Origin: Pyrrhoderma lamaoense
Taxonomy: Eukaryota; Basidiomycota; Agaricomycetes; Hymenochaetales; Hymenochaetaceae
Length of the DNA stretch: 64,000 bases
NCBI GenBank assembly: GCA_002794735.1
Contig: NBAZ01000003.1
Span: forward strand, 1,178,001 to 1,242,000
Direction: 5' to 3'
The notes beneath the pieces were generated by a model. That model did not search any database, was not told the DNA's origin, and worked only from the letters and a program-made list of their open reading frames with translations. Positions 24,675 to 37,193 of this stretch are shown here, piece after piece (position 1 is the stretch's first letter; every line of letters begins with the position of its first letter). The position numbers and the translations under genes were made by a program.

Positions 24675-27522
24675 ATGTTAGACCTGATCGTTGGACAACC
24701 AAGTCTCTCTTGGAGGAGAAAGGAGGTACGACCTGTCCGCTTTTTGTTCTGTGCTTATCCTGACCTCATAACATTTGATCACTCAGAGTTATGCTATTCT
24801 AATATTTTCTCTATACTGCATCTTTTCCTCTGGGAAGCATGGTCCTCGTTTCCTCTGGATACGAAGGTTGAACAGGTTCCTTCGTATGTGTCCTAATGTC
24901 CGTTGCTACTCATACTTACCATCCCCACTATTATGCATATTATCAAGAGCGATTTTCCCCATGGCAAATTATAGCTGCGACTTTCTCAATGTTATATGCG
25001 CTGCAGAACTTGGATAAACTCTTGGGCTTGGAATGTAAGTTTACATTGTCACTTCACTTGACCGTACTAGAATCTTATTCACGCTTTCCATCAAGCTCCC
25101 GACCTTTCTGCCGGGCAACTTGTTAGTCCAATAAACTGAAATTCATTATCAGTACTACTGCTTATTGAATGAAAACTAGTACTCCAAAGACTATAACCGG
25201 GCAACATGGATTGTTACAGCGTTAGACGCTGGATTTGCAACAGCAATGTCTATACAACCAAAATGGCTCAGAGATATCTGCTCTGTAGTTTTTTCTGTTT
25301 ACTATGTTTTCCGAGGGATGAGGCAGATTCCAAGGTAAGACCAATTTACATACTGTTTCAAATGCTGGCTGGTTTACTTTATTCGCAGCTAACAAGATTG
25401 AGAGAGCTCTCGACTCTTGAAGTATTGCGTGCAACTTGGAACAAAACTGGGAATTTCTACATCCGTGCTCTATCAGCCCCTTTCCGGCCCCGTATAAACA
25501 TCCGACGTAAAGTGATCATACAACGTCCGAGTGATTCTCTCTACACAGAGCCTATGACGGCTTGGCTGTTTTTCGCGGGCTCTGAAAAGGAACTTAAAGA
25601 GTCGAAAGAGCTTATTTTAGACTTTCCAGGAGGAGGTTTTGTAGCTATGGATCCTACCCATCACGAAGAGCGCCTAAGGGCATGGTCAAGAAGAACTAGA
25701 AAGCCAGTTCTCAGTGTCGACTATGGAAAGGCTCCGGAACGTATGCCTCATCATATTTATTCTTTCGTATCTGTGACTCTAATCTCAAGCATATAAAGAT
25801 CCTTATCCGTTTGCCATCGACGAATGCTTCGACTTGTACTGTGTATTAGTTGAGACATCCGGTTCAATTATAGGTTTGTCGGGTGAGAAGCTCAAGATCG
25901 TCCTTTCAGGGGACTCAGCGTATGTCTCAAATATCGTCACGTCCAAAGCAATATCTTACTTTTTTGTCTACCATAGTGGGGGAAACATTGCTACGAATGT
26001 CATGTTCAAAATACAAGAATCGTCTCAACCACTCCCACATCCAGTAGGAATCGCACTCACATATGCGGCACTCAATTTCTCGTTTGGCTCATGGGCATGG
26101 CCATCACGACCTACTCCCGCACCTTCATCTGTTTCTCTCAACACTGAAAATGTCGAAGAAATCAAAGACCTTGACGAAACCCTCAAGAATAATTACACTA
26201 GTAAAAGGACAGCGAGGGGTTATAGCTTGAAGCATATTAAGAGTCAAGGGGCTTTAATGTCTTCGTCTACCATTTTACCACCAACTGCAAAAGTTGTTAT
26301 TGGATCACTTGAAGAAGATCGCCGGAAAGACTCTACTCACTCACCAAGATCTCGGGCCTTAGGCTCAGTGCATTTTGATAGTAATAGCAAGAATGGGCGG
26401 AGATCTTCCCAAAGCCCACACAAGAGTGTGGTTCATCAACAAGCTCACACCAGTTTGTTTGAGCAACGACAGCCGTGGTTGATGCACTGGGGCCAGAAGT
26501 ATTCACTGATGAGTCTCTTTACGAGAAAACCAGGGGAGAGATTTCGAAAGAAGCCAGAAAGCGACTTACCATGTCGAGTAAGGTAGGGTATATGCACGAC
26601 CGAATAATAAATCCCAGTATGGTACGTATCCTGCCTCTCCCTCCCCCTATCCTGTATCTGGTCAATGATAAATTGGGAGAGACAAGAGGAAATTGGTCAC
26701 TGTCTGTTGTCAGGATGAGGTGATAGCTATTGATACAATGATGGTGCGCTGATATAACGTATGGGTATTTCATACGAGAAATAGTGTTTGATGTAAAGTA
26801 GCTTGGTCCTATTATTTGCTGGCAAGCAATATGGAAGGCCTTGTAAGCCATCTGCTGTAATTCGTCTCAGACTTGGGTTGATATGTGGACAGTTTTACTC
26901 TGTTTACAACGAACTCTCTGACCCATATTTTTGATACACTTCCTCTTCCCTTGATGGTGATAAAGTTACTAATATCGGTTTTTTATGTATATTCCCATTA
27001 TCAATTCATACTGATACTATGATGTGGAAATCATCAACCTCTACTAATACGCAATCAGATGTGGGCAATGTGTCTTCTCTACCTCGGAGAACATCCGGAA
27101 CCAGGTGTCGAAAAGGACTTTCGTTTATCACCGCTTCTCGCCCCTAGTTCGTTACTTGCAGAGCTTCCACCACTGTTATTGCAGTGCGGTGCACGAGACC
27201 CACTTATTGACGATACGGTGCTTTTTGGTGGTCGGGTTCGTGCTGCAAAGAAAGAGGCCGCTCTAGCAAAAGCAAAGCAACAGCAGTTGACTCCCCTGAC
27301 ATAGATCTCGAGAAACGGAAGCTAATTGAGGCGGGAGTAGAAGGAGATGAGGAGGATGTAACTGTCCAGATATTTCCAGGGTGGAGTCATGGATACCTCC
27401 AGATGACAATGCTCATGCACACCGCGAGTGTTGCCATCGACGATATTGCGGATTGGATCAATTCGGCCTTTGAGAAGTCCCGAATGCGTGAGGGTGGCTT
27501 ATTGCTTGATACCTTAAATTGA
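24675..27522 (+). pseudogene. HSL-like alpha/beta hydrolase (esterase/lipase) with four frame breaks
   Basis: Exon blocks 24675..24725, 24787..25034, 25190..25334, 25389..25740, 25799..25919, 25977..26621, 27059..27522. The fold is a hormone-sensitive-lipase type hydrolase: oxyanion motif DFPGGGFVAM, nucleophile GDSAGGN (split by the intron 25920-25976), acid in GARDPLIDD, and catalytic His in PGWSHGYLQM. The N-terminus has hydrophobic segments, so membrane or ER association is possible. The reading frame breaks about four times: near 24870-24880, 25300-25318, 26460-26475 and 27260-27300. The net corrections restore a multiple of three, about 675 residues. All three catalytic residues survive, so this could be an intact gene in a poor assembly stretch or a recent pseudogene. 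Introns of 155 and 437 nt are unusually long here. Confidence 0.72.
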
Positions 27523-30500
27523 AGGGTTGAGAAGGTCGTGGTGTGTCATGCTTTTTTGTTCCTTGTTAATTTTGGCGCATCATGTTATGAAGTGCATCAT
27601 GATTTTATGTATAGAGGATATTGAAATTGTTATCTTATATGTTACTATAGTTAATGTTGCTGAATCAATAGCTTGATAATGTGGTAACTATACCTGTTAT
27701 TCTATGTGGGTGGTTTAACAAGACTTTCGAATATCGTATGCATACTTTTCATACAGGCGCTTTGGACTAGATTCTGTCTCTATCATTAAGAGTAGTAGTC
27801 CTCTGTTGTTATTATAAACAAGAAACGATATATGTACTGTGTACATATACATGAGCAAATATAAAGTGTCATAGTGATCGCTGAAGGGCGCTCTGAAGTG
27901 TTTGGTTTTAATTCATTCGAGATCATCTCACTCAACGCAACTTAATTATCGCGATACTATACATATCACGTTCCACGCATATACATGTAAACTATTCAAA
28001 AACTGATGGCGAACTAGGTTAAGGAATTCCGCAGTAGCGCAGCCAAGTTTCTCACTCATCATCCGGGGATACTTTGGCCGTTGAAATTTTTATTTGTATC
28101 TATTCTTATCCCCAAACCCAAACTTGGACTGATCATCATTTAGGCACTTTAGCATGTAATACATGTATTAATTATGGGCGCCTAACCTTACTTCAGTTTA
28201 TAAACACAGCCTCCTCCTTCCATATTTAGGAGACCGTGCTGTGCTTCTGGTGGCCGTTTGCCTCTGTAATAGTCCTGGTCTATTCCGTCATTGGCGACAC
28301 ACCGCCCCTCTTTCTGGATCTGTGTACTATCATCATCATATTTTTGTCCGTTGTGTGTCAGTTTTCACAGGTAGAAAGTCTAGACTTCGTTGGTCTTTGG
28401 TCGGAACAAGCTCATTCCCTTTTGAAATATGTCATGAGTCATGGAAGACATACAGCGAAGCATCTTGCAAAGAAGAAAGGAATGGATCGGGGAGATGAAA
28501 TATCGCAAGATCTCTGTCCCGTATGACTAGGCGATAATGAACGGTAAACCAACCAGTGCTATCTTCCTCATTTATAAGGTTACGTGTGGTATGGAAGAAC
28601 ACGTACGCGAGAAAGAGGAAGAGGAAGAAACGATTGGGTCAGATTCCATTTGTATATGGTAGAGATGTTTGTCATGACAGAATCCTTCCATCTCTCAACA
28701 TCAACTCCTTCGCTCACAATGATTGTGGTATTCTGTCGAGGATATTGAAAGAAGAGAAAGGGCACCGTTTCTTTGTTTTAACGATCTAAATCACGACTGG
28801 CTGTATCTGCTTTCAGCGGGTCAACTTCTCACATTGTGCATAAGTTTTTAAAATATCATTGTTGTTACGTATGGGATAAAATCAGCCTTACTTATGTGGA
28901 AAGATGATACGGATGGAACGACCAAATTCATGTTAATGTTTGTAAACGCGCTCTGTTCTGGTTCCGTGACGGAAGTTGACTATCAATCAACGATCCTCCC
29001 CTTTCGTTCTACGTTTACCACTTCTACTGACTGTTTTGACATTCTAATTCACTAAGCGACTCTTTCTTTGACACGTTCAACAACTTTGTTCAGCGATCAA
29101 GTTCTAAATCGGACTAGGTGAGGAGATACGAGAGGAAAGCGCCTCCAAAACTAGTGCTCGTATATATATCTGGCGTCTTGATACCGTCGGGGAGCCGGAG
29201 AGTCGGAGACGTCCACTTTGGCGCTAACGCCCTTTTCAATTCAAGTCTGGGGTGAACGGTGCACGGAATCGTCATCGCCATGTGCATGAATCACTTCATC
29301 TCCACCCACTAGTGTTCCTCCTTACTCTGGAACTTACCCGGGTTGTTCCTATCTATACTACCAATTCGAAAAACCAACCAATGAATGTCCTTTTCTAATC
29401 CGGTTCCTCCACAACTCCTAGCCAATGAATCGAAGTGTTGTGTACACCTGATGGCTTTGGAAGTTCAATAGGTTCGGCAGTAAACAGACCTTATATGGAT
29501 CCCGGACCCAGAACTGGGCGTTTTCTCTAACAAACCTAATTATGGGTAGTTTTCAATAGCAACACAAGTTTTCCATGAACATTATGCAGTATCTGAAATT
29601 GCATTTCATCCTTTATGTTTCCACCCGGAAGAGAAATCCCCGACTTTAATATCTCTGGAATTTGTACGGAATCAAGTAGTTGGATCAATAGCATTCTGGG
29701 GCTCGATCGAGATGAGCTCTAATCACTTTGGTCGTTACACTTACCCTATTCGTCGTAGATCTATCCGTCAATATTTGGTTGCTATATACATCCCTTGAAC
29801 AACAAAGCTCATTAATAACGAATGAGTCCAGGATCTTGACTTTCTCGGCTTCCGGAGATTGTTTAAGTCGCGATTTCTCTCAGTCCTTAGCGAGTCTTCC
29901 AAGCCGCTACAAAGGATGTTTGGACAATCTATTTTCAGATCATGTTCTTGCTAGGCCTTCAAAAAACAACTTCAAACAGATCTAGCTTCAATTTTTTTTT
30001 TCATTTTCCTTGTAAAACTTCTTCTATATCGTAAGTCCGCATCATGATTCTTCTCTTGCGCTTAGCAAGAAATCACTTAACACTTATAGTCAAAGTTACG
30101 AGATTAGCTTCGATGTCGTTAATATCGATGCCCGGAAGTAAAATCTGTATCCTTTCCCTTCTTCCTGTGCTGATATCTAACCTCAACTTTTAGCAGTGTC
30201 ATGTCGCCCCATATAGCTTATGCATCGCGCAACGAAAACTGAAAACTGAACTCGATCTACCCATATCACGTATACTGACTTACTAGGCTAATACACAGTA
30301 TCCACCTGACAAACAGTAATGTGGGCATGCTAGTTTCATCATCCTTCTTTCGTTATAGTGAGCCATCTAGTTCGCCCCTCATATGTACTTTCCGTTTTTG
30401 ATTCGTATAATTCAAAAATAACTAAATTCTGATTTTTTGCACTGCAGTGCGAGTCAACATCTAGATGGCGGTCCTGTACTGCCCTGAATATGATATAACT

Positions 30501-32550
30501 TTTCATACTCAATCTGTTCATCTAGATGTTTGTTTCTGTTCCCCCCTTCCTACTAAGTATACCAGGCAGATTTATTGGTCTCCCTAGGACTATGTGATGT
30601 ATGGGAAATTCATGGCCCCTGCTTCCTTCCTTCTACTCAAGGGTGTTCCTTTCTTGATCGCCTATAAACTGTGGCAAATGTACAATGTTCTTACTCGGAG
30701 GAGTATCTAATCAGTTGTCGGGCCTGTAATAACAAAAATATGCATTTCCCACGCAGAACTCCATATACTTGAGACATGTTCTGGGAGAACGCATATGATA
30801 TTACATGTAGAGAATTTTTTATTGTGCTAAACCACCTATTGGGATTTATCCGATCCTCCTCGCTAGAGACCTCCAGAACCCTTAGCTTGATTGTCGTTTT
30901 GCGGATGTTTGATAAAGGACTTAACGGAGTTTTGTAAGTGCTCAAGAATACACAGGATTTTTAGTCCCCCCCCCTCGGATATCTGGAAACGCATTCGTTA
31001 TAACCGAAATCAACACCTTTTTCTTGGAAAAAAAAAGGTCAAAATGAAGCTCTGATCCAGCTCGCGCGAAAGAGCGATCAACAACTTTTAAAAAATCAGG
31101 AGAGGAAAAAAGATAGATGAGATGGGGTGATTAAAGGTGGAAAAGCGGAGAAGGAGAGGGGGGTCAAGGGTCGGGAACCTCACGAGCTTTAAGCGCTAAG
31201 GCTCGTAGAGGTGTTTTACTATAATCACTATTACTATTTTATTTCAGTCTTCAACGAGAAGAAAACCAGCCCCACTTTTCATTCTCCCTTCCCCATCAAA
31301 CATGAATGAAAAAAGTAGATAAAATGGTTAAAAAAGAATGAAGAACAAAGAAAGTAACCGTATAAGTAGATTTTCCCGGAAATGGAGTGAATTCTCTCGG
31401 AAACTCGGGGCATCTTAGTTTCGGAATCTGATCTGGATATGGCCCCTGCCATTCTCATAAACCAAAAAGGGATCGAGCATTGTTTCTACGATGTGATATA
31501 TACGTTTAATGAAATCAGAAGGTATACAATTTCATATCCACTGGGAAGTGAGTCGTCTCAACGAGCCGGGGGAGTGGGGGTGGTACATTGAATGTTAGTT
31601 AATTAATTGAGTGAAAAAAAGTCTTTCTTCCCCTGTAAGTTTCCCTAACATAAGGCACTTCTCCCGAAATCCATTTCGTTCAGGTTCCGAGAATATTCGG
31701 CAAACTCTCACACCCCTTCCCTTCCTCCCTCGCTATGCATGGAAGATCAACTAGATCATCATTAAATCAGTGCATCAGTGTCTGTGTCAATTGTAACTTT
31801 AGTCTCTTTTCCATCAGCCACGCGGACGGAGATTCGGGTTTCGGAGACGCGGACTTTTAAAAAATAGGAGAGATGCTCTTAATTCGGAAATGGTCGACTT
31901 AATGGCCTGAGTTGAGGTGATGAGCTTGTCTCTGGGCTTTAATGTTACAAGTTATGCAGGTTTCGTGAAATGTATGGCATATTAGGGGTGTCTGTCACTA
32001 TTGCACGGAGTTTTCTATGACCATACATGTATTTACTTACCTTTTTGCTTCGGATCGTAAAACCTGTGCAAAGTATCTCTATGAAAGATCCAAACTTTGA
32101 TCTACTTTTTTTGAGAAAGAAAATGACGCAAATCAATAATTAGCTGGACTTGAAGGATGTGATGCATTAATGATTAGGACGGAATGGGGTTGGAGGGATC
32201 TCGGTTTCTTACTAATAAGAATTGATAGCTATTTCAGCACTACACTGAACATGATAGTCAAAACTTCTTTGGAGAGGCTATCCAGAAGCTGGAACAACAA
32301 CGTGGGGATGGCATGATCAATGATCAAAATTAATTCGATCTGAACGCATACACGGACGAATATTTCCCAAAAGAGTAAAAAAACTTTATTCTCAGCTGAG
32401 GGGGATTGCTTCTTTCTTTGCTGTTGCTCATAGTGGTGAGCAACAAGATCTGATGTACGAGAAGACATTAAGAGACAACAATAATGATGGAAAAGGTGGG
32501 AATTGCTTCCTTTCCTTCTCATCCCATCAAAGGAATGAGAGTTGTAGGTT

Positions 32551-32582
32551 GATGATGATGACGACGACGATGATGATGATGG
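32551..32582. repeat. GAT/GAC trinucleotide microsatellite
   Basis: About ten trinucleotide units of GAT interrupted by three GAC units. It lies in the gene-free region, so it is not coding. Confidence 0.8.
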
Positions 32583-32607
32583 ACAACGATAGAAATAGAC
32601 ACTTGGA

Positions 32608-32628
32608 TGTGTGCGCGCGCGTGTGTGT
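32608..32628. repeat. Alternating purine-pyrimidine TG/CG tract
   Basis: A short run of alternating TG and CG dinucleotides. Such tracts can adopt Z-DNA. It lies close to the trinucleotide repeat in the gene-free region. Confidence 0.7.
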
Positions 32629-35600
32629 AAGTGGTTTGGCCTATCAGCAGAACAGATGATTGGTGCTTGCAAGCTTCTTCGGTCACTCTCCACCGGGATG
32701 AAGATGAGATGCTGTCAGTTCGGGCTGCAATGTGATCCGAAGTTAGTTCCGAGGTTCAGAGGCGAAAAGGTTTCCAAGACAAGTAATGCAGATCCAGCCT
32801 CGGAGTTCAAAACGAAAGATGTCGGGGTCGGTCAGTGTCCGTACCCAACGAACGAAGCTACGATTACGTTAACACCCCATCCTCCGTTGTAAAACAGAGT
32901 TCAGATGTTCTTAGAGGAGTGAAATTATAACCATCACAGGAGCGAGATCACAGCTACACTGTTGCGCTGCATGCGCTTTTTTTACTCCATCCGTGGAACT
33001 AGGCAAGCTCAAAGAATTCAACAAGAAAAGTTCTCAGGAAAGCTTTTGTGCCTATATCTATTCTTATAATCATTAGTACTTTCTTTCTCTTCCTTTTTTA
33101 TTCTTATGGTTGATCGTAACCAATAGCACAATTTTGCTCAGTTACTGGAACATGGAGCTCGGAAGTCCGGATGCAAAATATACAGATCATTGTCATGATG
33201 TTTTGGTTCCGCCGATAGGCACGGATAGTGGATTTACAAAAGACGTTGTTCAAGATCATGCATACTCCTTTTGATTTCTAGACCAGGCCTTTGATCTTCC
33301 TCCAAGCTTATTTGCTCAATCAAATGATGGGCATTGGAGGCTTACAACAATAATTTGTATTGCTTAATAGTGTGAGAGCTATTTGTTCAGATAGCTTAAG
33401 AATGTATACATAGCGATTAAAGAATTGGAAACTTGGTCGAGAAGCAACCTATCACAATTTTGAGATGCAAGAGAGGAGGCTCGGATATCTCTGTTGGTAC
33501 GTATTAATTTCCCCACTAACATACCCGTCCTCGGGATTTCTCTTTGATATTCTCAAGGCCAAGAGGTCAAAAAAACAAACAGTTGAACGCATACATATGC
33601 ATAACGATACTGATATGGTTGGATGGTATGGATCAAAAAAGGGCAATTGCAGGAACAAAGACAAAATACTACAAATAGTCATGATTCCGGGAAACACTTA
33701 CGTGAGTGTTAAGCGGCTCGCGTGGAAGAAACAACATCGCTGACGGCTAGATGAGGTATATTGGGGAAAGGGAAGATGGGGGTTTCGTTCATTGCTGGGA
33801 AAACAAGATAAATCAGGAAATGACGGCGTGGCGTAGCCGTCCCCAAAACAAAACAAAATAAAAATCTTGATGATGATACTCATGGTGATGATTGAAGAGA
33901 ATCGGGATAGAGGGGTAGGGATTACAATAAAGTATGAAACAAGCAGTCAAAGGAGTGAAAGAAATGGCTTTATGTTTTTTTTTCCTCTCCGAAAAATTCG
34001 AATAGAGATGAGATGGCATGCGGGCTGGGAGGACCGTTGCATGAGCATTTGTAACAATGAATGTGATGTGTAAAATTTCCCCATAATCAAGGGGATGTGT
34101 AACATCTTCAAAGCGTCAATGAGTTACCGATATAAAGAGACGGAAGTTTTCTTCCGTGTCCAAATGTAATAGAGTGTTCCGAAGCATGGATGGTTTGTTT
34201 GTCGGGGTACGGTGAAACTAAACGAGTTACTATCTTTAGACTTCAGTGACATCATTGCCTATTATGGTAATTGTTTCTGTAGTGTTTAATTTCCAGATTG
34301 TCTATTAACTATTAAACCAATTTCATGCAACAGCGCTAAAGAATGGAAGGAAAGGGGATATGTAACATGAGAGTACATTATGGCTGGGATAAAGCTAGCT
34401 GACTCACGCAAATATCGGTGGTCAGCATATTAAGCAGGAAGACTGATGGAAATCAATTATTGATACTAATCTGATTCTTGGGTGAACCAGAGCGAAAGCG
34501 CTACTTACTTGGGAGAGAGAGGGGGGGGGAGGTATTTGGATAAATATCAACATCTGGCGAAGTATCAGAAGATGTCAGGCCTTATTAGTAAACTTGTAAC
34601 TCCGGACTCGGGGTTGTTCCATTTCAAAGTCAATAACCATCCTTTTCCCCTGGCGGCTAGTCAATTGCATTGGTAAGTAATGGAAACGAGCGGGTACTGA
34701 GGTAGGTCTTACCCTCTTCTCTACCGGAGTCTCCGAATGGATCAGGGGTGGAGAGGGGAAGGGAGACTAAGATGATGAAGAATCGTGTGAGAATTGTATA
34801 CAAGTAAGATCACATTGTATCTAGTTGAGAACCCATCATGATGACTACATTGATACTGGTTTGCGCGCATCCTTCAGCTGATTTCTACGACGGTATACCA
34901 GGGACATCCGACTCGGAGGTATAGGCGAAGGACATAACTTCATCTCCGTCCGAGTTATAGGTAAATCATAACCTCGCCACAAGTTTAGCTATTCAATATG
35001 CTTTCTATAATACTTAGAGATAGGACTTAACACCGTGTCATTATATATCTAACGACATTATGGATAAATTATATTACTCAAGTTAACAATTATGCTGCAT
35101 ACTCCCGATACATAGCAGTCCTTCGGACAGACTAGAGTTGAAACTTTGCTCTCTTCCCCCCACCGTACAGACATCAGATTTTTGCGGGGTGAGAAACTAA
35201 ATTGAGATAGTATTGCCACAAAGCTTCGGAATTTACAAACTTAACATCCGGACGTGAGCCCGTTAATCTGTTTTAGGTCGAAAATAAGAAAGTCAGGGAG
35301 TGGCGGTGGGAAATTAAGGGTTAGGCAAAAGAAATGGAACGTGGTCTGAGTACGGTTCCTATCGAATTAGAATCTTAGCATTCGCAAACATACATACAGG
35401 CATGAACAACTAAAGCACATGAAAACAACAACTAACAATGAAAAAGTTGATATCCTTGATGATTAACATTTTTGTTGCACCTTAAAATAAGCTTTGTTGA
35501 AGGTGAAGATCTCTTAATTATAAAAGGCTTATGTTCTGAATTTCGGTACCATATAGTACGAAACGTTTCAGTAGTAAGAGATCGCAACTCGAAAACAAAG

Positions 35601-37193
35601 AACAAGGACAATGGTTAATAGTCAAAATTTCGTTGCTGTTCATCAATTGCGTTCGGAGATGGTATGCCTGAGATAGAAGAAACAAGGTTGGTCTTAGAGT
35701 GTCCGCATCAGCATCATCACAGGTCATCAATCCCGAGCTGTTGGAGTTCTAGATTCCGGAGATTATCCTATTCGATATAGACCTTATATGTACATCAACG
35801 TTTCAATGCAACATTCTTCAACGCTCTCATTTAGGATATCTGTTCACTGGCGCTATTTGATGTAAACTATTCTTTTCTTAGGATGATTTAGTCGACATTG
35901 TCTAGTATACGATCTAGATGGAGATTGGAACTTTCTGTAAAGATGAGCGGCAACAAAAGTCTAATTCTGTTTCTGCAAGGTGATGCTGGTTAGTTAGCGT
36001 TGGCGCTCTGCAGGCACTTGTTTAATTAAATTTGATACCACACATTTGCGAGATAATGTTGCAAAATAGGTGTTAATAAAGTAATTTGTAGCGTATTAGA
36101 ATATTCGTGGGGATAAGAGAAAAGCATAATAGATAGTTATTAAAGTTAATAAGAACAAACAAAGTGTTAATGAAAAGCTTAGAGTGCAAAGCAGACAATT
36201 ATTGGTTATAGGGGATAAGTATGTACAAAGTTAAGACCCGATGTGGCCACTCACCGTGTGAAATTTGAAGCATAGATGGATGATAATGGAATAGAGTGAT
36301 TTATTCTAACAGAGAGCGAAATGTACATGGCAGATTTGGAACAAATATGTGGTCATTAGCCTATATTCTTTGTACGTTTGCTTCGAGCTAGACATGGGAA
36401 TTGGGTGGGAAATAGCGAGGTTGATTTGCCGTAACTCAAAGTTTCGTGAAGAGATGGTCTTAGGCGCTGTTATTTTTAGAATGACGGGGCGTTCTGAGTA
36501 TGTTGCCAATAGTTGAGAAAGCAAGGGGAGGATACTGTCCGAGGCCGAGGAAGAAGAGGAGAAGGTTAGCCACGTGGGACAGGCAAGAAGAAGAATTACG
36601 GTAAGGAAGGCGTACAGCCATCGAGGGATCGATCGATAGAAGGGAATAGATGAGGTACTCTTTGGGAGGCGATGCGAGATTACTTAATGATTAATTGATG
36701 GGGACGTATGAGAAAGTGAAAGGTGGACGCCTATGGATGGGCTAGGAAAAGATGGATCAAAGAGTAGACGAATAGGTGTCCGAGATTGGAATCGATTCCC
36801 GCTCTCTCGGTCGATGTTGTTTCATGCAAGTGTCCCGTCTGATGCAGGCACTGCATTAGATGGAACTTTGAAATAACGAAGGAAAATCAATAGTACAAAC
36901 AGAACAACAGAGAGCGCCTTAGTTTTGGTGGACAAGAGGGTAGCGGCATCATAGAGTACGTTCGACGGTGCTCGTGGCAACTGTGCGGACGACGTTGTCG
37001 CTGTGCGCGGATACGGTCACCAAGCAGAGCGGGCTGAATGGGTACGAGGAGAGGGACTGCCATTTTGGGCAGGCATGGACCCTCTCCGGGCTATCGGAAT
37101 CAGCCGGTCAATCAGGCGCACTGCCTCATAAGGGCAATCCTCGAACGGTCGGTAGTACAAATACTCGCGTCTGTCCTGCCTCCCGCTTCCTCC

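Larger units (their letters stand above)
27523..37193. other. 9.7-kb region without a convincing gene, upstream of the C2H2 factor
   Basis: The ORFs here are short, overlap on both strands, lack matching splice signals and resemble no family I know. Composition changes along the stretch: AT-rich at 27.5-28.2 kb, mixed around 29-31 kb, then purine/pyrimidine-rich tracts (C-run near 30968, G-run near 34512). No inverted-repeat transposon ends, LTRs, tRNA or snRNA signatures were recognised. It most likely holds the upstream control region and possibly non-coding leader or lncRNA of the C2H2 factor (inference). Confidence 0.5.

Noticed and set aside
27829..27849. Inverted repeat TATATGTAC...GTACATATA, possible terminator hairpin or element end
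   Set aside because: Short AT-rich palindromes of this kind recur across the window. There is no flanking duplication or partner.
28236..28789. Overlapping hydrophobic ORFs suggesting a small membrane protein
   Set aside because: Several frames are open at once, there is no splice-supported extension and no family resemblance.
32229..32693. 154-residue minus ORF
   Set aside because: It consists largely of the GAT/GAC microsatellite read as poly-Ser plus low-complexity sequence, with no homology or intron support.
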